Shown: positions 51,486-61,423, counted from the first letter of the stretch. The stretch is 64,000 bases of DNA from JBBCJR01 sp037190805 (GCA_037190805.1 JBBCJR010000007.1:124001-188000), one strand, 5' to 3'. The notes: a model not told the origin generated them from the sequence alone. Made by a program: numbers and translations.

Positions 51486-52709
51486 ATGGCCTCTTCGTCC
51501 GTCCTGTCCCAGCTCTCGCCGCGCTTGCGATTCCGTGAGTTCGTAGCGATCGTCGCGGCGGCCATGGCGCTGAATGCACTGTCGATCGACATGATGCTTC
51601 CCGCCCTGCCGGACATGGTGGATACCTTTGGCATCGCCAATCCCAATCGAGCGCAATGGATCATCGCGATCTACTTGCTAGGATTCGGCGGTGCCCAGTT
51701 GATCTATGGGCCGCTGTCCGACCGCTTCGGCCGGCGACCGGTATTGCTGATCTCAATCGGTCTCTACATTCTTTGCAGTCTGTTCGCGACTTTTGCCGAG
51801 ACCTTCACTCTCATGCTCGTCGCACGGCTATGCCAGGGCATGGCGGCGGCCGGCACACGGGTCGTCGCCATCTCCATCGTTCGCGATTGCTTTGCCGGAC
51901 GGCAGATGGCGCGCGTGATGTCGATCGCCCATATCGTCTTCCTCGCCGCCCCGATCCTCGCCCCCAGCATCGGCCAGGCGATTCTGATCATCGCGCCATG
52001 GCGATGGATATTCGCCATGCTTGCGATGATCGGCGCCACCGTCGGCCTGTGGGTCTGGTTCCGCCTCCCTGAAACCGGCGGTGCGGTCTCCAGCCATCCA
52101 GTACCCCTGGACCAGGCCGTTCGCATCGTGCTGACCGACCGCAGCTCGTTGGGCTACACCTTGGCAAGCACATTGATCATGGGCGCCCTGTTCGGGTTCG
52201 TGAACAGCGTCCAGCAGATTTTCGCCGATGTCTTCCATGACCCGGGCATTTTCCCGCTGATCTTCGCGGTGATCGCCCTCACCATGGCCGGCGGCGCCTT
52301 CCTCAATACCAGGATCGTCGAGCGATTTGGCACCCGCCGGGTCTCCCACAGCGCGCTGATCGTATTCATCGTCCTGGCGGCTGCGCATTCGGCCGTGGCT
52401 TTGTCCGGTCTGGAAACCCTGCAGAGCTTTGCGCTGTTTCAGGCCGGCCTGATGTTCTGCTTCGGCCTGACGTCGGCCAATTTCAATGCCATGGCCATGG
52501 AAGGCTTGGCTGCAGTGGCTGGCACCGCCTCATCCTTACAGGGCTTCTTCTCGACCGTTGCCGCATCATTGCTCGGAATCGTGATCGGACAGGCATTTGA
52601 CGGCAGCACCATACCGCTGGCCGTCGGCGCCCTGATCGTGGGCCTCATCGCGCTCCCTGTCGTCGCCCTGACGGAAGGCGGCCGCCTGTTTCGTCCTCAC
52701 CAGGCGTGA
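51486..52709 (+). CDS. Bcr/CflA-type multidrug MFS transporter
   Basis: This 407-residue 12-helix major facilitator has IDMMLPALPDMVDTFGI in helix 1, typical of the Bcr/CflA drug:proton antiporter group, and LIYGPLSDRFGRRPVLLISI (motif A). VARLCQGMAAAGTRVVAIS is the motif C region. It probably exports drugs or small metabolites with proton influx. ATG 51486 is preferred over the adjacent GTG. It sits after the glnA terminator and has no regulator next to it. Confidence 0.9.
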   Translation: MASSSVLSQLSPRLRFREFVAIVAAAMALNALSIDMMLPALPDMVDTFGIANPNRAQWIIAIYLLGFGGAQLIYGPLSDRFGRRPVLLISIGLYILCSLFATFAETFTLMLVARLCQGMAAAGTRVVAISIVRDCFAGRQMARVMSIAHIVFLAAPILAPSIGQAILIIAPWRWIFAMLAMIGATVGLWVWFRLPETGGAVSSHPVPLDQAVRIVLTDRSSLGYTLASTLIMGALFGFVNSVQQIFADVFHDPGIFPLIFAVIALTMAGGAFLNTRIVERFGTRRVSHSALIVFIVLAAAHSAVALSGLETLQSFALFQAGLMFCFGLTSANFNAMAMEGLAAVAGTASSLQGFFSTVAASLLGIVIGQAFDGSTIPLAVGALIVGLIALPVVALTEGGRLFRPHQA

Positions 52710-53008
52710 GCGCAGAGCAGAGCAGAGCAGACGGATAGTTGTAGCGCGGGGATTTCGCCTCCGAATGTTCTTTGGCAAATGTAGCGGCTGCGCCCGACAC
52801 GGGCATTCGACTCGTACTGGCCTAGTCCGACACCGGTGTGGAGAAATGGGAGCATAGCGGGCGGGGGCACATAAGACCGCCCACCTGCGCGCCCTCTGGC
52901 ATCCTTCAGCCCGGCCCCGCCCCGGCAGGATCGATAACGAGGCCAGACACGGCGAACTGCAGCAAGCCTTTTACCGAAAATTCAACGCTTGCGCGCAAAT
53001 ATCCGGGC
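52710..53008. other. Intergenic region after the MFS gene
   Basis: These 299 bases contain the GCAGA tandem repeat at the left end and a 10-bp palindrome ACACCGGTGT at 52830-52839. An open frame runs through the right part into the next gene but looks non-coding. No terminator is obvious. Confidence 0.4.
52712..52731. repeat. Tandem GCAGA x4
   Basis: Four exact copies of the pentamer GCAGA follow the MFS stop codon directly. It is outside any gene and short enough to have arisen by slippage. Confidence 0.7.
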
Positions 53009-53476
53009 ATGACCGCTCTGCCCCAACATCCATTGGCCCTTGGTCGGTCCACCGAGCCGGGCTTGGTCGACCCCGCCAGCGGGCTCGCGAGCGATTATCT
53101 GAATCAGTTCCACGAGGTCATCCTGCTGCTCGATCTCGTCAGCCAGGATGGCGAATGCCTGGCCGAATTGGATGGCTGGTTCCCGCGCAGCTATCTTGGG
53201 CATTTTGGGGCCAGCACGCTCGCGGAGCGCGCAATGGTGATCGATGCCTATATGCGCTGCACACCCGTTACCCGGCGTCTGTTCGACAGGCTGTGCGCGG
53301 AAACCGGGAATATGGTGTCTGCAGGACTGGACGCGCTGATGCGCGGCGAGCCGACTGGGAACGTCGCTATCGCGCCTGCCGCCAGGGTGTTGGCGAGCGA
53401 ACTGCGCGAAGCGGTCCACAGGCTGGAGGAGGTCATCCATCCCCGAGGTCTCGGCCGGCCGACAATCGGCTTCTGA
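53009..53476 (+). CDS. Conserved hypothetical protein
   Basis: This 155-residue soluble protein starts at ATG 53009. The central part is helical: SDYLNQFHEVILLLDLVSQD, then GWFPRSYLGHFGASTLAERA and VLASELREAVHRLEEVIHP. There is no signal peptide or membrane segment. Earlier in-frame starts add a Pro-rich, non-conserved-looking stretch. I do not recognise the family. It is convergent with the exbD genes and not in an operon. Confidence 0.65.
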   Translation: MTALPQHPLALGRSTEPGLVDPASGLASDYLNQFHEVILLLDLVSQDGECLAELDGWFPRSYLGHFGASTLAERAMVIDAYMRCTPVTRRLFDRLCAETGNMVSAGLDALMRGEPTGNVAIAPAARVLASELREAVHRLEEVIHPRGLGRPTIGF

Positions 53477-53769
53477 TCCTCTAGAATTGCATCCATGAGC
53501 CAACCCGGACAACTGAGGACCGAGCCGCCTTCCCAGACCTCCCTTTTGTCGAGCCTATGCATCTAAAAGGCCGCAGGGATTAATAGTCGGGAGCGCCTGT
53601 TGTCAGGTCTACAGACCATCCTCCCAAGCTCTTGGAGAAGGGAGCGCGACAGCGTTTTAGCATAGCGACTGGTGCGCAACTTCGAACCAGCTTGTCGCTT
53701 CCCACTCAACAAAAAGGGGCGGCTCTCCATCGGAGAACCGCCCCTTTTTATCAATGCTTCAAGCGACCC
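53477..53769. other. Intergenic region between two convergent units
   Basis: About 290 bases separate the hypothetical gene and exbD. The only clear structure is the minus-strand terminator at 53711-53749; I see no gene. Confidence 0.5.
53711..53749 (-). terminator. Terminator of the tonB-exbB-exbD operon
   Basis: Read on the minus strand, GGGGCGGTTCTC pairs with GAGAGCCGCCCC around a short loop and is followed by TTTTT. One pair is U-G on this strand but would be a C-A mismatch on the other, which shows the element works for the minus-strand operon. Confidence 0.88.
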
Positions 53770-54198
53770 TTATTCGCCGCCCGCGTAATTCTCGTTGCCG
53801 ACAAAGCCCATCTTGGTGACGTTGCTCTGCTTGGCGGCCGCAAGGACCTGATCGACCACGACATAGCGCGCATTGGCGTCGGGCTGGAGGTGCAGCTCGG
53901 GCTCAGGGTCCATCTGGGTCGTCTGCTTCATATAGGACCGCAGCGTCGCCATAGGAACCGGCTGGCCATTCCAGTAAATCGTCCCCGATGGGTCGATATT
54001 GACCTTGTTCTTGACCGGATCAACGGGCGGAGGCTCCGTATTCGGAGTCGATTGCGGCAGATCCAGCTTTACCGCGTGGGTCTGGATCGGGATGGTAATG
54101 ATGAACATGATCAGCAACACCAGCATCACGTCGATAAGCGGCGTGGTGTTGATATCCATCATCGGTTCGCCTTCGGCGCCACCGGACGACATTGCCAT
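53770..54198 (-). CDS. exbD: ExbD/TolR biopolymer transporter, last copy
   Basis: This 142-residue protein has one membrane helix. After a short cytoplasmic tail comes MMDINTTPLIDVMLVLLIMF, with the essential Asp of the family in the helix, and a periplasmic domain ending YVVVDQVLAAAKQSNVTKMG. ExbD forms the proton-driven motor with ExbB for TonB. It is the downstream one of two exbD genes, 30 bases after the first. Confidence 0.93.
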   Translation of the reverse strand: MAMSSGGAEGEPMMDINTTPLIDVMLVLLIMFIITIPIQTHAVKLDLPQSTPNTEPPPVDPVKNKVNIDPSGTIYWNGQPVPMATLRSYMKQTTQMDPEPELHLQPDANARYVVVDQVLAAAKQSNVTKMGFVGNENYAGGE

Positions 54199-54228
54199 TT
54201 CAAATACTCCTCTCGATACCGCTCTCGA

Positions 54229-54714
<486 letters not shown>

Positions 54715-54812
54715 GGATTAATATTCCTATTCTAGTTCCGGTGACCGGTCGAACGATTACCTCGCCTCTCCATCCCCGGCCGGAGGGTTTTCCCCGGCCG
54801 GGAAAGCAGATG

Positions 54813-55613
54813 TCAGGGCTTCGGCGGGGTCGTCGGGCTCTTCACCGCCTGTGACGGGGTGATGGTAGCCGGCGAGCCGGGGTTCTTAACGGCATTGCCG
54901 CCAGCGCCCGCGACAGCGACCGGACGAACCGCGCCGTTCGACATCATGTAGCCATAGACATCGGTCGAGAACGCACCCAGCTGCTCCAGAACCGCTTTGT
55001 TGCGACGGATCAGCCAGTTGTAGGACAGCACTGCGGGAACGGCCACGGCCAGACCCAGAGCGGTCATGATCAGCGCTTCACCGACCGGGCCGGCGACCGC
55101 ATCGATCGACGCCTGACCGGCGGCGCCGATCTTGATGAGGGCGCGGTAGATACCGATAACCGTACCGAACAGACCGATGAACGGCGAGGTCGAACCCACG
55201 GTCGCGAGGAAGGCGAGGCCGCCACCCAGCTTCGAGGCGATCGCGGCCTGGCTGCGCGCCAGCGAACCGTGCACCCATTCGTGCTGATCGACGGGATCGG
55301 TCAGTCGACCATGCTGCTCCGAGGCAAGGAGACCGTCGTCGACAACCTGACGCCATGCCGAGTTCTTTTCGAGCTTGTTGGCGGCTTCCTTGAGGTTGCC
55401 GCTGTTCCAGAACGTGCGGCGCAGTGCCTTGCCCTGGTTCAGGATCTTCTGCTGCTCGTAGAACTTAACGAACAGGATGTACCACGAAACGATCGACATG
55501 AAGACCAGGATCAGGAAGGTGGCCCACGCAATGGTGCCTCCCTGTTCCAGGGCGGCCATCAGGCCATAGGGATTTTCACCTGCACCATGGGCAGCAGCAG
55601 CAGTCGGTTCCAT
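54813..55613 (-). CDS. exbB: ExbB/TolQ/MotA proton-channel protein
   Basis: This 266-residue protein has three membrane helices: TIAWATFLILVFMSIVSWYI at the start, FLATVGSTSPFIGLFGTVIG, and ALIMTALGLAVAVPAVLSYN. The last two are the signature of the MotA/TolQ/ExbB channel. The C-terminus has a Pro/Thr-rich tail. It powers TonB with the two ExbD proteins and lies 71 bases after tonB. Confidence 0.94.
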   Translation of the reverse strand: MEPTAAAAHGAGENPYGLMAALEQGGTIAWATFLILVFMSIVSWYILFVKFYEQQKILNQGKALRRTFWNSGNLKEAANKLEKNSAWRQVVDDGLLASEQHGRLTDPVDQHEWVHGSLARSQAAIASKLGGGLAFLATVGSTSPFIGLFGTVIGIYRALIKIGAAGQASIDAVAGPVGEALIMTALGLAVAVPAVLSYNWLIRRNKAVLEQLGAFSTDVYGYMMSNGAVRPVAVAGAGGNAVKNPGSPATITPSQAVKSPTTPPKP

Positions 55614-55684
55614 CGAAAAGTCCTCTTCAAATTCTGCATGGAAATAATGAGCCGGCCGCCCATCAGGACGCCCGGCTCAAAGTC

Positions 55685-56335
55685 TCAGTCTGGCATCTGC
55701 CAGCGAACACGCCCCGAGTAGACCGCATTGGTCGGGTTGCCCGAGCCATCCTTCGCCGGATTAAACCGCGCACGCCGGGTGATAAAGCGGCAGGCCGCAT
55801 CGTCCAGAGATTTCGAACCACTGGAAGTCGTAACCGAGCATCCAGTGACACGGCCGTCAGTACCGATCTCGAGACGATAGGCGGTCACGCCCTCTTCTTC
55901 ACGACGAAGCGCGTCGGAAGGATAGTCGTCGTTCGTCACCCAGTTACCGGTGTTGCCACGAGGCGTTGCGGCGACCGGCTGTGGCGGCGGCGCCACGACG
56001 GGTGGCGGCGGCGGGACCGTGATTGCAGGCGGCGGAGCCGGCGGAGCCGGTGGAACAACCATCGGCGGCGGCGTCGTCGTCACCGGCGCCACGATCGGCG
56101 GCGGAATGTCAATCGGCGGCGGCGGCGTATCAGGCTCCGGCGGCGGCGGCGGCGGTTCCTGCTCCGGTGGTTGTTCTTCAACCACGTCGAAGGTTTCCAG
56201 AATCGTCGGCGCCTTCTTGATCACCTGATAGGCAAGACCCGTGACGAAGGCATATCCAAGCGCAATATGAAGCAGGCCCACGATCGCGATGGACGTGATC
56301 CTACCCTTGCTTAATTTTTGATCACCATAAGCCAT
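55685..56335 (-). CDS. tonB: Energy transducer TonB
   Basis: TonB (216 residues) transfers energy from ExbBD to outer-membrane receptors. It has an N-terminal membrane helix (SIAIVGLLHIALGYAFVTGL), a long Pro-rich periplasm-spanning segment (about residues 50-120), and a C-terminal domain with VTAYRLEIGTDGRVTGCSVT and VRWQMPD. It is the first gene of the tonB-exbB-exbD-exbD operon, with GGGGAG upstream. Sphingomonads have many TonB receptors, but none is in this window. Confidence 0.93.
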   Translation of the reverse strand: MAYGDQKLSKGRITSIAIVGLLHIALGYAFVTGLAYQVIKKAPTILETFDVVEEQPPEQEPPPPPPEPDTPPPPIDIPPPIVAPVTTTPPPMVVPPAPPAPPPAITVPPPPPVVAPPPQPVAATPRGNTGNWVTNDDYPSDALRREEEGVTAYRLEIGTDGRVTGCSVTTSSGSKSLDDAACRFITRRARFNPAKDGSGNPTNAVYSGRVRWQMPD

Positions 56336-56589
56336 TAAGGATCGCCACTCCCCACATAATTAGTCTGTCGTTGTTGCTGTGTTATCGTCGTTCACCGACA
56401 GCGAACGAGTCATCCTCTCCGAACCAGACCCCAACGTCAACCAAAAGAAACCCAATGCCGACCGAACATTTCGACCAGCAGCGGCATAGGTGATATCGTC
56501 GGTGCTCCCCCCTCGCAACCCGCTTCATGCGATTGGGTCGCACCGGGGGGATGTCATCGGTGCCTGACAGGTTTTGCTGGAGTCTCGAA

Positions 56590-57438
56590 TTGAAACCAAA
56601 AATCGCAAGAACGCCGCTGTTTTTGGCTGTGATCACGGCCATCGCGAGTCCTGTTGCCAGCCAGGCGCAAATCGTCACGACGCCCCCCTCCTATGCCGAT
56701 CTGGCGGACCTTTCACTGGCCTCGCCGATCGTGGTGCAGGCGCGAATCACGCGCAGCTGGACATTGAAACCGGAGGAGGCCCCGGATGTCGCCCCCGGCC
56801 GCGTGCGCCTGCTTGTCGAGGCGGATGTCGAACGACTTCTTGTCGGGGCCAATGGGATGCCCGCGTCGATTCGCTATCTGGTCGATGTTCCACGGGACGC
56901 CAGAGGCAGGCCTCCAAAGCTTAAAAAGCTTGGCGTCATTGCTTTTTTATCGGGCAATCCGGCTCAGCCGGGGCAATTGCGACTGATCGCCCGCGATGCG
57001 CAGCTTAATTGGACCCCGGCCCTGGATGAAACGGTACGGAGCATCCTGAAGGAAGCCGCGACGCAGGGTGCGCGGATTCGAATCAGTGGCATTACCAGCG
57101 CCTTTCACATTCCCGGCACGGTCCCGGGCGAATCGGAAACACAGATTTTTCTGTCGACCACCGAGCAGCGGCCGGTGTCGCTCTCCATCCTCCGCCGGCC
57201 GGGTGAAGCGGCGCGTTGGTCGGTAGCGCTGGGTGACTTCGTCGACGAAGCGGCGCGGCCGCCCGAACCCAATACGCTGGCCTGGTATCGGCTGGCATGC
57301 AGCTTGCCCGCAGCCTTGCCGTCAACCGCGATCAGCCAGTTGGACGGTGAAGGCAAGTTGGCCGTATCGCGCGATTATCAGGTCGTGCTTCAGAGTCTGG
57401 GCCCCTGCGGACGCACCCGCAGCGCGGACGGCCGCTGA
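56590..57438 (+). CDS. Secreted protein of unknown function
   Basis: I start this 282-residue protein at TTG 56590. It is seven bases after GGAG, and the resulting N-terminus (MKPKIARTPLFLAVITAIAS...SQA-Q) is a textbook signal peptide. The next ATG upstream, at 56551, has no ribosome-binding site. The mature part contains SLASPIVVQARITRSW, RVRLLVEADVERLLVG, LGVIAFLSGNPAQPGQLRLI and a C-terminal pair of cysteines. I do not recognise the family, though it looks like a conserved sphingomonad periplasmic protein. It is divergent from tonB. Confidence 0.7.
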   Translation: MKPKIARTPLFLAVITAIASPVASQAQIVTTPPSYADLADLSLASPIVVQARITRSWTLKPEEAPDVAPGRVRLLVEADVERLLVGANGMPASIRYLVDVPRDARGRPPKLKKLGVIAFLSGNPAQPGQLRLIARDAQLNWTPALDETVRSILKEAATQGARIRISGITSAFHIPGTVPGESETQIFLSTTEQRPVSLSILRRPGEAARWSVALGDFVDEAARPPEPNTLAWYRLACSLPAALPSTAISQLDGEGKLAVSRDYQVVLQSLGPCGRTRSADGR

Positions 57439-57523
57439 CCCTCGGCCGCCGCGCCGGACTGCGGCGCGGCGGCCGTGACGATCGAATGCCTCGATTCCTG
57501 CACGCAATCCTTCGCGCCAGCCG

Positions 57524-57928
57524 TCAGAAGGAGGAGAGAGCGACGCCCACCGCGCGCGCATCGGGATAGACGTCCGGCTTGCGGGCGTTGACCCTGAGCG
57601 CGTTGACGCCCGCCCGCGCGGCCACCCGCTCGTAGATCGCCCGCACCACCGTTTCCTGAAGATTGAAGCGCCGGCCGGCCACCACGTCATGAACGATGGT
57701 GCGCAGCGCATCGTAGTTCCAGGCCGCGCCCACCTCGTCGGTGGAGGCGAATGCGGCTGCGTTCAGATCGACTTCGATCGTCACCAGCAGCCTCTGGGGG
57801 CTACCGACCTCGAAATCATGAAAGCCGATGTCGACCTTCAGCTCCAGATCCTCCAGCATCACACGATAGTGACGGGGGGCGAGCCGATCGGGCACCAGCC
57901 CGGCGAGCTGCGGCGTGAACTCGGTCAT
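57524..57928 (-). CDS. folB: Dihydroneopterin aldolase
   Basis: FolB cleaves dihydroneopterin to the pterin precursor of folate. The 134-residue protein has RVMLEDLELKVDIGFHDFEV, RLLVTIEVDLN, FNLQETVVRAIYERVAARAG and VNARKPDVYPDARAVGVAL. Its ATG overlaps the stop of the upstream reductase gene (ATGA), so the two are translated together. Confidence 0.92.
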   Translation of the reverse strand: MTEFTPQLAGLVPDRLAPRHYRVMLEDLELKVDIGFHDFEVGSPQRLLVTIEVDLNAAAFASTDEVGAAWNYDALRTIVHDVVAGRRFNLQETVVRAIYERVAARAGVNALRVNARKPDVYPDARAVGVALSSF

Positions 57929-58689
57929 TGGTCCTCCAGGAACTGGACATCGCGGGTGAGGCCCAGAAAGCGAAGGCCGCCATCGAGCGTAATGGTTTCG
58001 CCGGTCAGCGTCGGGCTGGCAATGATGAAGCGAAGAGCGGCGATGATGTCATCGACCGTCACGCCGCGATGGAGCGCGTTGAGGTGATGGACGGCGGAAA
58101 AATTGTCCGCGCCTTGGGGGCCGGAGCGCAACGTCACCGAGGGTGCGATACCGCAGACACGGATCGCCGCTGGCGCCAGTGCCCTGGCCGACAATTCCGT
58201 CAGGCCGGCAAGCGCCATCTTGGACAGGGTATAGGTAAAGAAGTCGGGATTGGGAAAGGCGAGCTTGGCGTCGAGCAGGTTGACCACCAGTCCGCCCCAC
58301 CCCGCCGGTACTGCCCTGGCGAACGCCTGAGTCAGCAAGGCCGGCGCGCGGACGTTGGTCGCCATATGGGCATCCCAGCCGGCAACATCGAAATCGTCGA
58401 TCCGGTCAAGCACGAAGCGGCTGGCGCTGTTCACCAGCAGCCCCGCCGGCGGAGCGCCGTCCAGTGCGGCCAATATCCGCGCCGGCCCGTCCGTTTCGCA
58501 CAGGTCGGCGACCACGACGCGGGCATTGCCGACCTCGTCCGCCAGCGCCTCGGCCGCATCGCGGGAGCGGTGGCAGTGGATAACGACATGCCATCCGTCG
58601 GCGGCCAGGGCGCGCACCAGCGCAGCGCCGATACGGCGAGCGCCTCCGGTAACAATCGCGCTTCGGGGCTGGCCGAATTCGGGCGTCAT
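57925..58689 (-). CDS. SDR reductase, probable pteridine (dihydromonapterin/dihydrofolate) reductase
   Basis: The 254-residue short-chain reductase has the NADPH motif TGGARRIG (14-21), where Arg replaces the usual glycine pattern as in PTR1 and FolM, followed by NSASRF. The active site is Asp140, Tyr153 and Lys157 (LLDAK and YTLSK). An Asp 13 residues before Tyr is the PTR1/FolM triad and differs from the Ser of classical SDRs. It is coupled to folB, which supports a pterin substrate. I chose the start at 58689. It is likely the FolM-type enzyme, but no assay evidence can be claimed. Confidence 0.82.
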   Translation of the reverse strand: MTPEFGQPRSAIVTGGARRIGAALVRALAADGWHVVIHCHRSRDAAEALADEVGNARVVVADLCETDGPARILAALDGAPPAGLLVNSASRFVLDRIDDFDVAGWDAHMATNVRAPALLTQAFARAVPAGWGGLVVNLLDAKLAFPNPDFFTYTLSKMALAGLTELSARALAPAAIRVCGIAPSVTLRSGPQGADNFSAVHHLNALHRGVTVDDIIAALRFIIASPTLTGETITLDGGLRFLGLTRDVQFLEDQ

Positions 58690-58765
58690 GTCCGCCCTGT
58701 AGCGGGCCGCGTCCACGCCGTCACCCTTGAGCGGGGGCGGCAGGGCGCCTAATTCCGAGAAGACC

Positions 58766-60685
58766 ATGGCCACGCCCCCCATCGATCGCTTCTCCGAGGA
58801 AAGGTCCGCCGACACCGTCCGCGGCGCGGGATTGCCTGACATCGACGCCGGGGTGACGGCGATCCGCAACGTGCTGAAGACGCTGCCGGCGCGACCGGGG
58901 GTCTATCGGATGCTCGATCAGCGCGGCGACGTGCTCTATGTCGGCAAGGCGCGAGCGCTGAGGGCGCGGGTCACCAACTACACCCAGGTGTCCCGCCTGC
59001 CCCGCCGGTTGCAGCGGATGGTCGCCCAGACGCGCGGCATGACCATCGTCACCACCAACACCGAGGCTGAGGCGCTGCTGCTGGAAGCGCAGCTGATCAA
59101 GCGGTTCCGGCCCGCCTACAATGTCCTGCTGCGTGATGATAAGAGCTTCCCGTTCATTTTCCTACGCGAAGACCATAGTTTCCCGCGGGTCACCAAGCAT
59201 CGCGGCGCCCGGCGCGGTCAGGGGCAATATTACGGCCCCTTCGCCAGCGCCGGAGCAGTAACCCGGACTTTGAACGCGCTGCAGAAGATATTCCTGCTCC
59301 GGTCGTGCTCGGACAGCTTCTTTCAGAACCGGTCGCGGCCATGCCTGCTGTATCAGATTCGCCGCTGCTCCGCTCCATGTGTCGGGCGGATCGACGAGGC
59401 CGCCTATGGCGAACTGGTCGACGATGCCAAAGCTTTTCTGTCCGGCCGCTCGACCGAAGTGCAGAAAAAGCTGGGCACGGCGATGGAGGCCGCATCCGCC
59501 GATCTCGATTTCGAGCTGGCTGCCGTTTATCGCGACCGCCTGCGCGCCCTGTCGTTCGTGCAGGGGTCGCAGGCGATCAACGCCGACGACGTCGGCGATG
59601 CTGATATCTTCGCCCTCGCCTGCAAGGCGGGAACGATGTGCATCGAAGGATTCTTCATCCGGGGCGGCCAGAACTGGGGGCATCGCAACTTCTTCCCCGC
59701 GCATACCGACGGGGTCCCCGAGGACGAGGTGCTGGCAAGCTTCCTCGCCCAGTTCTACGAGGAGGTGCCCCCGCCGCGCCTCATCCTCCTCGACCGGACG
59801 CTGACCGAAGCGGCGCTGGTCACCGAAGCGCTGAACACACGGGCTGGACACAAGGTGGTGCTGAAGCAGCCCCGACGCGGACCACAGCGGCGACTGGTTG
59901 AACAGGCGAGCCGCAATGCCGGAGAAGCGCTCGACCGGCGGCTGGCCGAGGCAACGACCCAGGGGCGCATTCTGGCCGAGCTGGCCGACCTGTTCGCCCT
60001 CGACGACGTGCCGCAGCGGATCGAGGTCTATGACAACAGTCACATCCAGGGCACCAACGCCCTGGGGGCGATGATCGTCGCCGGGCCGGATGGGTTTCGC
60101 AGGAACAGCTATCGCAAGTTCAACATCAAGCGCGCCGAAACCGTGCCGGGCGACGATTTCGCGATGATGCGCGAAGTGCTGAGCCGCCGCTTCGCCCGGC
60201 TGGAACGCGACGACCCTGAGCGTCGATCGGGTGACTGGCCCGACCTCGTCCTCATCGACGGCGGCAAAGGCCAGCTCTCGGCCGCCTGCCGGGTGATCGA
60301 GGAACTGGGCGTGCATGACGTGCCGCTGATCGGTGTCGCCAAGGGACCGGATCGGAACGCCGGTCGCGAGACCTTCCATCTGCCTGACGGGCGCGAGTTG
60401 ACCTTGCCGCCCAACAGCCCGGTGCTGTTCTATCTCCAGCGCCTGCGCGACGAGGCGCATCGCTTCGCCATCGGCGCCCACCGCGCCAAGCGGGCGAAGG
60501 CGCTGACCACCAATCCGCTGGACGAGGTGCCCGGCATCGGTCCGGCCCGCAAGCGGGCGCTGCTGATGCATTTCGGCACCGCCCGCGCGATTCGCGGCGC
60601 GGCACTGGACGATCTGGAGCGCGCGCCCGGCATTTCGACCGGGATGGCGCGCACCATCTACGACCATTTCCATCCCCGGGGCTGA
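58766..60685 (+). CDS. uvrC: Excinuclease ABC subunit C
   Basis: UvrC makes both incisions in nucleotide excision repair. The 639-residue protein starts at ATG 58766 and has the N-terminal GIY-YIG nuclease (PARPGVYRMLDQRGDVLYVG, from 41), then FASAGAVTRTLNALQKIF, the UVR segment, the C-terminal nuclease with YDNSHIQGTNALGAM and LIDGGKGQLSAA, and a helix-hairpin-helix end (VPGIGPARKRALLMHFG). The recO gene follows six bases after the stop. Confidence 0.97.
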   Translation: MATPPIDRFSEERSADTVRGAGLPDIDAGVTAIRNVLKTLPARPGVYRMLDQRGDVLYVGKARALRARVTNYTQVSRLPRRLQRMVAQTRGMTIVTTNTEAEALLLEAQLIKRFRPAYNVLLRDDKSFPFIFLREDHSFPRVTKHRGARRGQGQYYGPFASAGAVTRTLNALQKIFLLRSCSDSFFQNRSRPCLLYQIRRCSAPCVGRIDEAAYGELVDDAKAFLSGRSTEVQKKLGTAMEAASADLDFELAAVYRDRLRALSFVQGSQAINADDVGDADIFALACKAGTMCIEGFFIRGGQNWGHRNFFPAHTDGVPEDEVLASFLAQFYEEVPPPRLILLDRTLTEAALVTEALNTRAGHKVVLKQPRRGPQRRLVEQASRNAGEALDRRLAEATTQGRILAELADLFALDDVPQRIEVYDNSHIQGTNALGAMIVAGPDGFRRNSYRKFNIKRAETVPGDDFAMMREVLSRRFARLERDDPERRSGDWPDLVLIDGGKGQLSAACRVIEELGVHDVPLIGVAKGPDRNAGRETFHLPDGRELTLPPNSPVLFYLQRLRDEAHRFAIGAHRAKRAKALTTNPLDEVPGIGPARKRALLMHFGTARAIRGAALDDLERAPGISTGMARTIYDHFHPRG

Positions 60686-60691
60686 CGGGCG

Positions 60692-61423
60692 ATGCAGATC
60701 GACAGTCCGGCGATCGTCCTCACCCTGCTGACGCATGGTGAGCATGGCGTGATCGCCCGGCTGCTCACACCCGCCGACGGCATGATTCCGGGTTATGTCC
60801 GGGGTGGCCGCTCGCGCCGGCTGCGACCGGTGCTGATGCCGGGCAACATCGTTCAGGCGAGCTTCCGTGCCCGCAGCGAGGCCCAGCTCGCCCAGCTTGG
60901 CGTCGAGCTGCTGGTCAGCCGGGCACCGCTGATGCTCGACCGGTTGCCGGCAGCCGCCGTGGACTGGGCGACGACGCTGACCGCCGCGTTGCTGCCGGAA
61001 GGCCAGCCTTATCCGGCCATCCATGGCGGCCTCGACGGCCTGCTCTCGGCGATCGAGGCGGCGCCGGCGGCGCGCGGCTGGGGAGCAGCTCTGGTCCGCT
61101 ACGAGGCGTTGCTGCTGGCGGAATTGGGCTTTGGCCTCGACCTTGGTCACTGCGCGGCAACCGGGGCGACCACCGATCTCGCTTTCGTCAGCCCGAAAAG
61201 CGCCACGGCGGTCAGCCGCGAAGCGGGCCTGCCCTATGCCGACCGGCTGCTGCCATTGCCGGGTTTCCTGATCGAGGGCACCCAAACCGCCGGCTGGGCG
61301 GACATCGCGGCGGGGCTCAGGCTGACCGGCCATTTCCTCGCCCGCGACCTGCTCGCCGGGCGGCACGGCGCCATCCTTGCCACCCGGTCGCGGCTGGTCG
61401 ACCGCATCGAACGGATCGCCTGA
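60692..61423 (+). CDS. recO: DNA repair protein RecO
   Basis: RecO anneals DNA strands and helps RecF and RecR load RecA. The 243-residue sequence has an N-terminal OB-fold (SPAIVLTLLTHGEHGVIARLL, GYVRGGRSRRLRPVLMPGN) and a helical C-terminal half (YEALLLAELGFGLDLGHCAATG). It is typical in length and follows uvrC closely, so they form an operon. Confidence 0.92.
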   Translation: MQIDSPAIVLTLLTHGEHGVIARLLTPADGMIPGYVRGGRSRRLRPVLMPGNIVQASFRARSEAQLAQLGVELLVSRAPLMLDRLPAAAVDWATTLTAALLPEGQPYPAIHGGLDGLLSAIEAAPAARGWGAALVRYEALLLAELGFGLDLGHCAATGATTDLAFVSPKSATAVSREAGLPYADRLLPLPGFLIEGTQTAGWADIAAGLRLTGHFLARDLLAGRHGAILATRSRLVDRIERIA

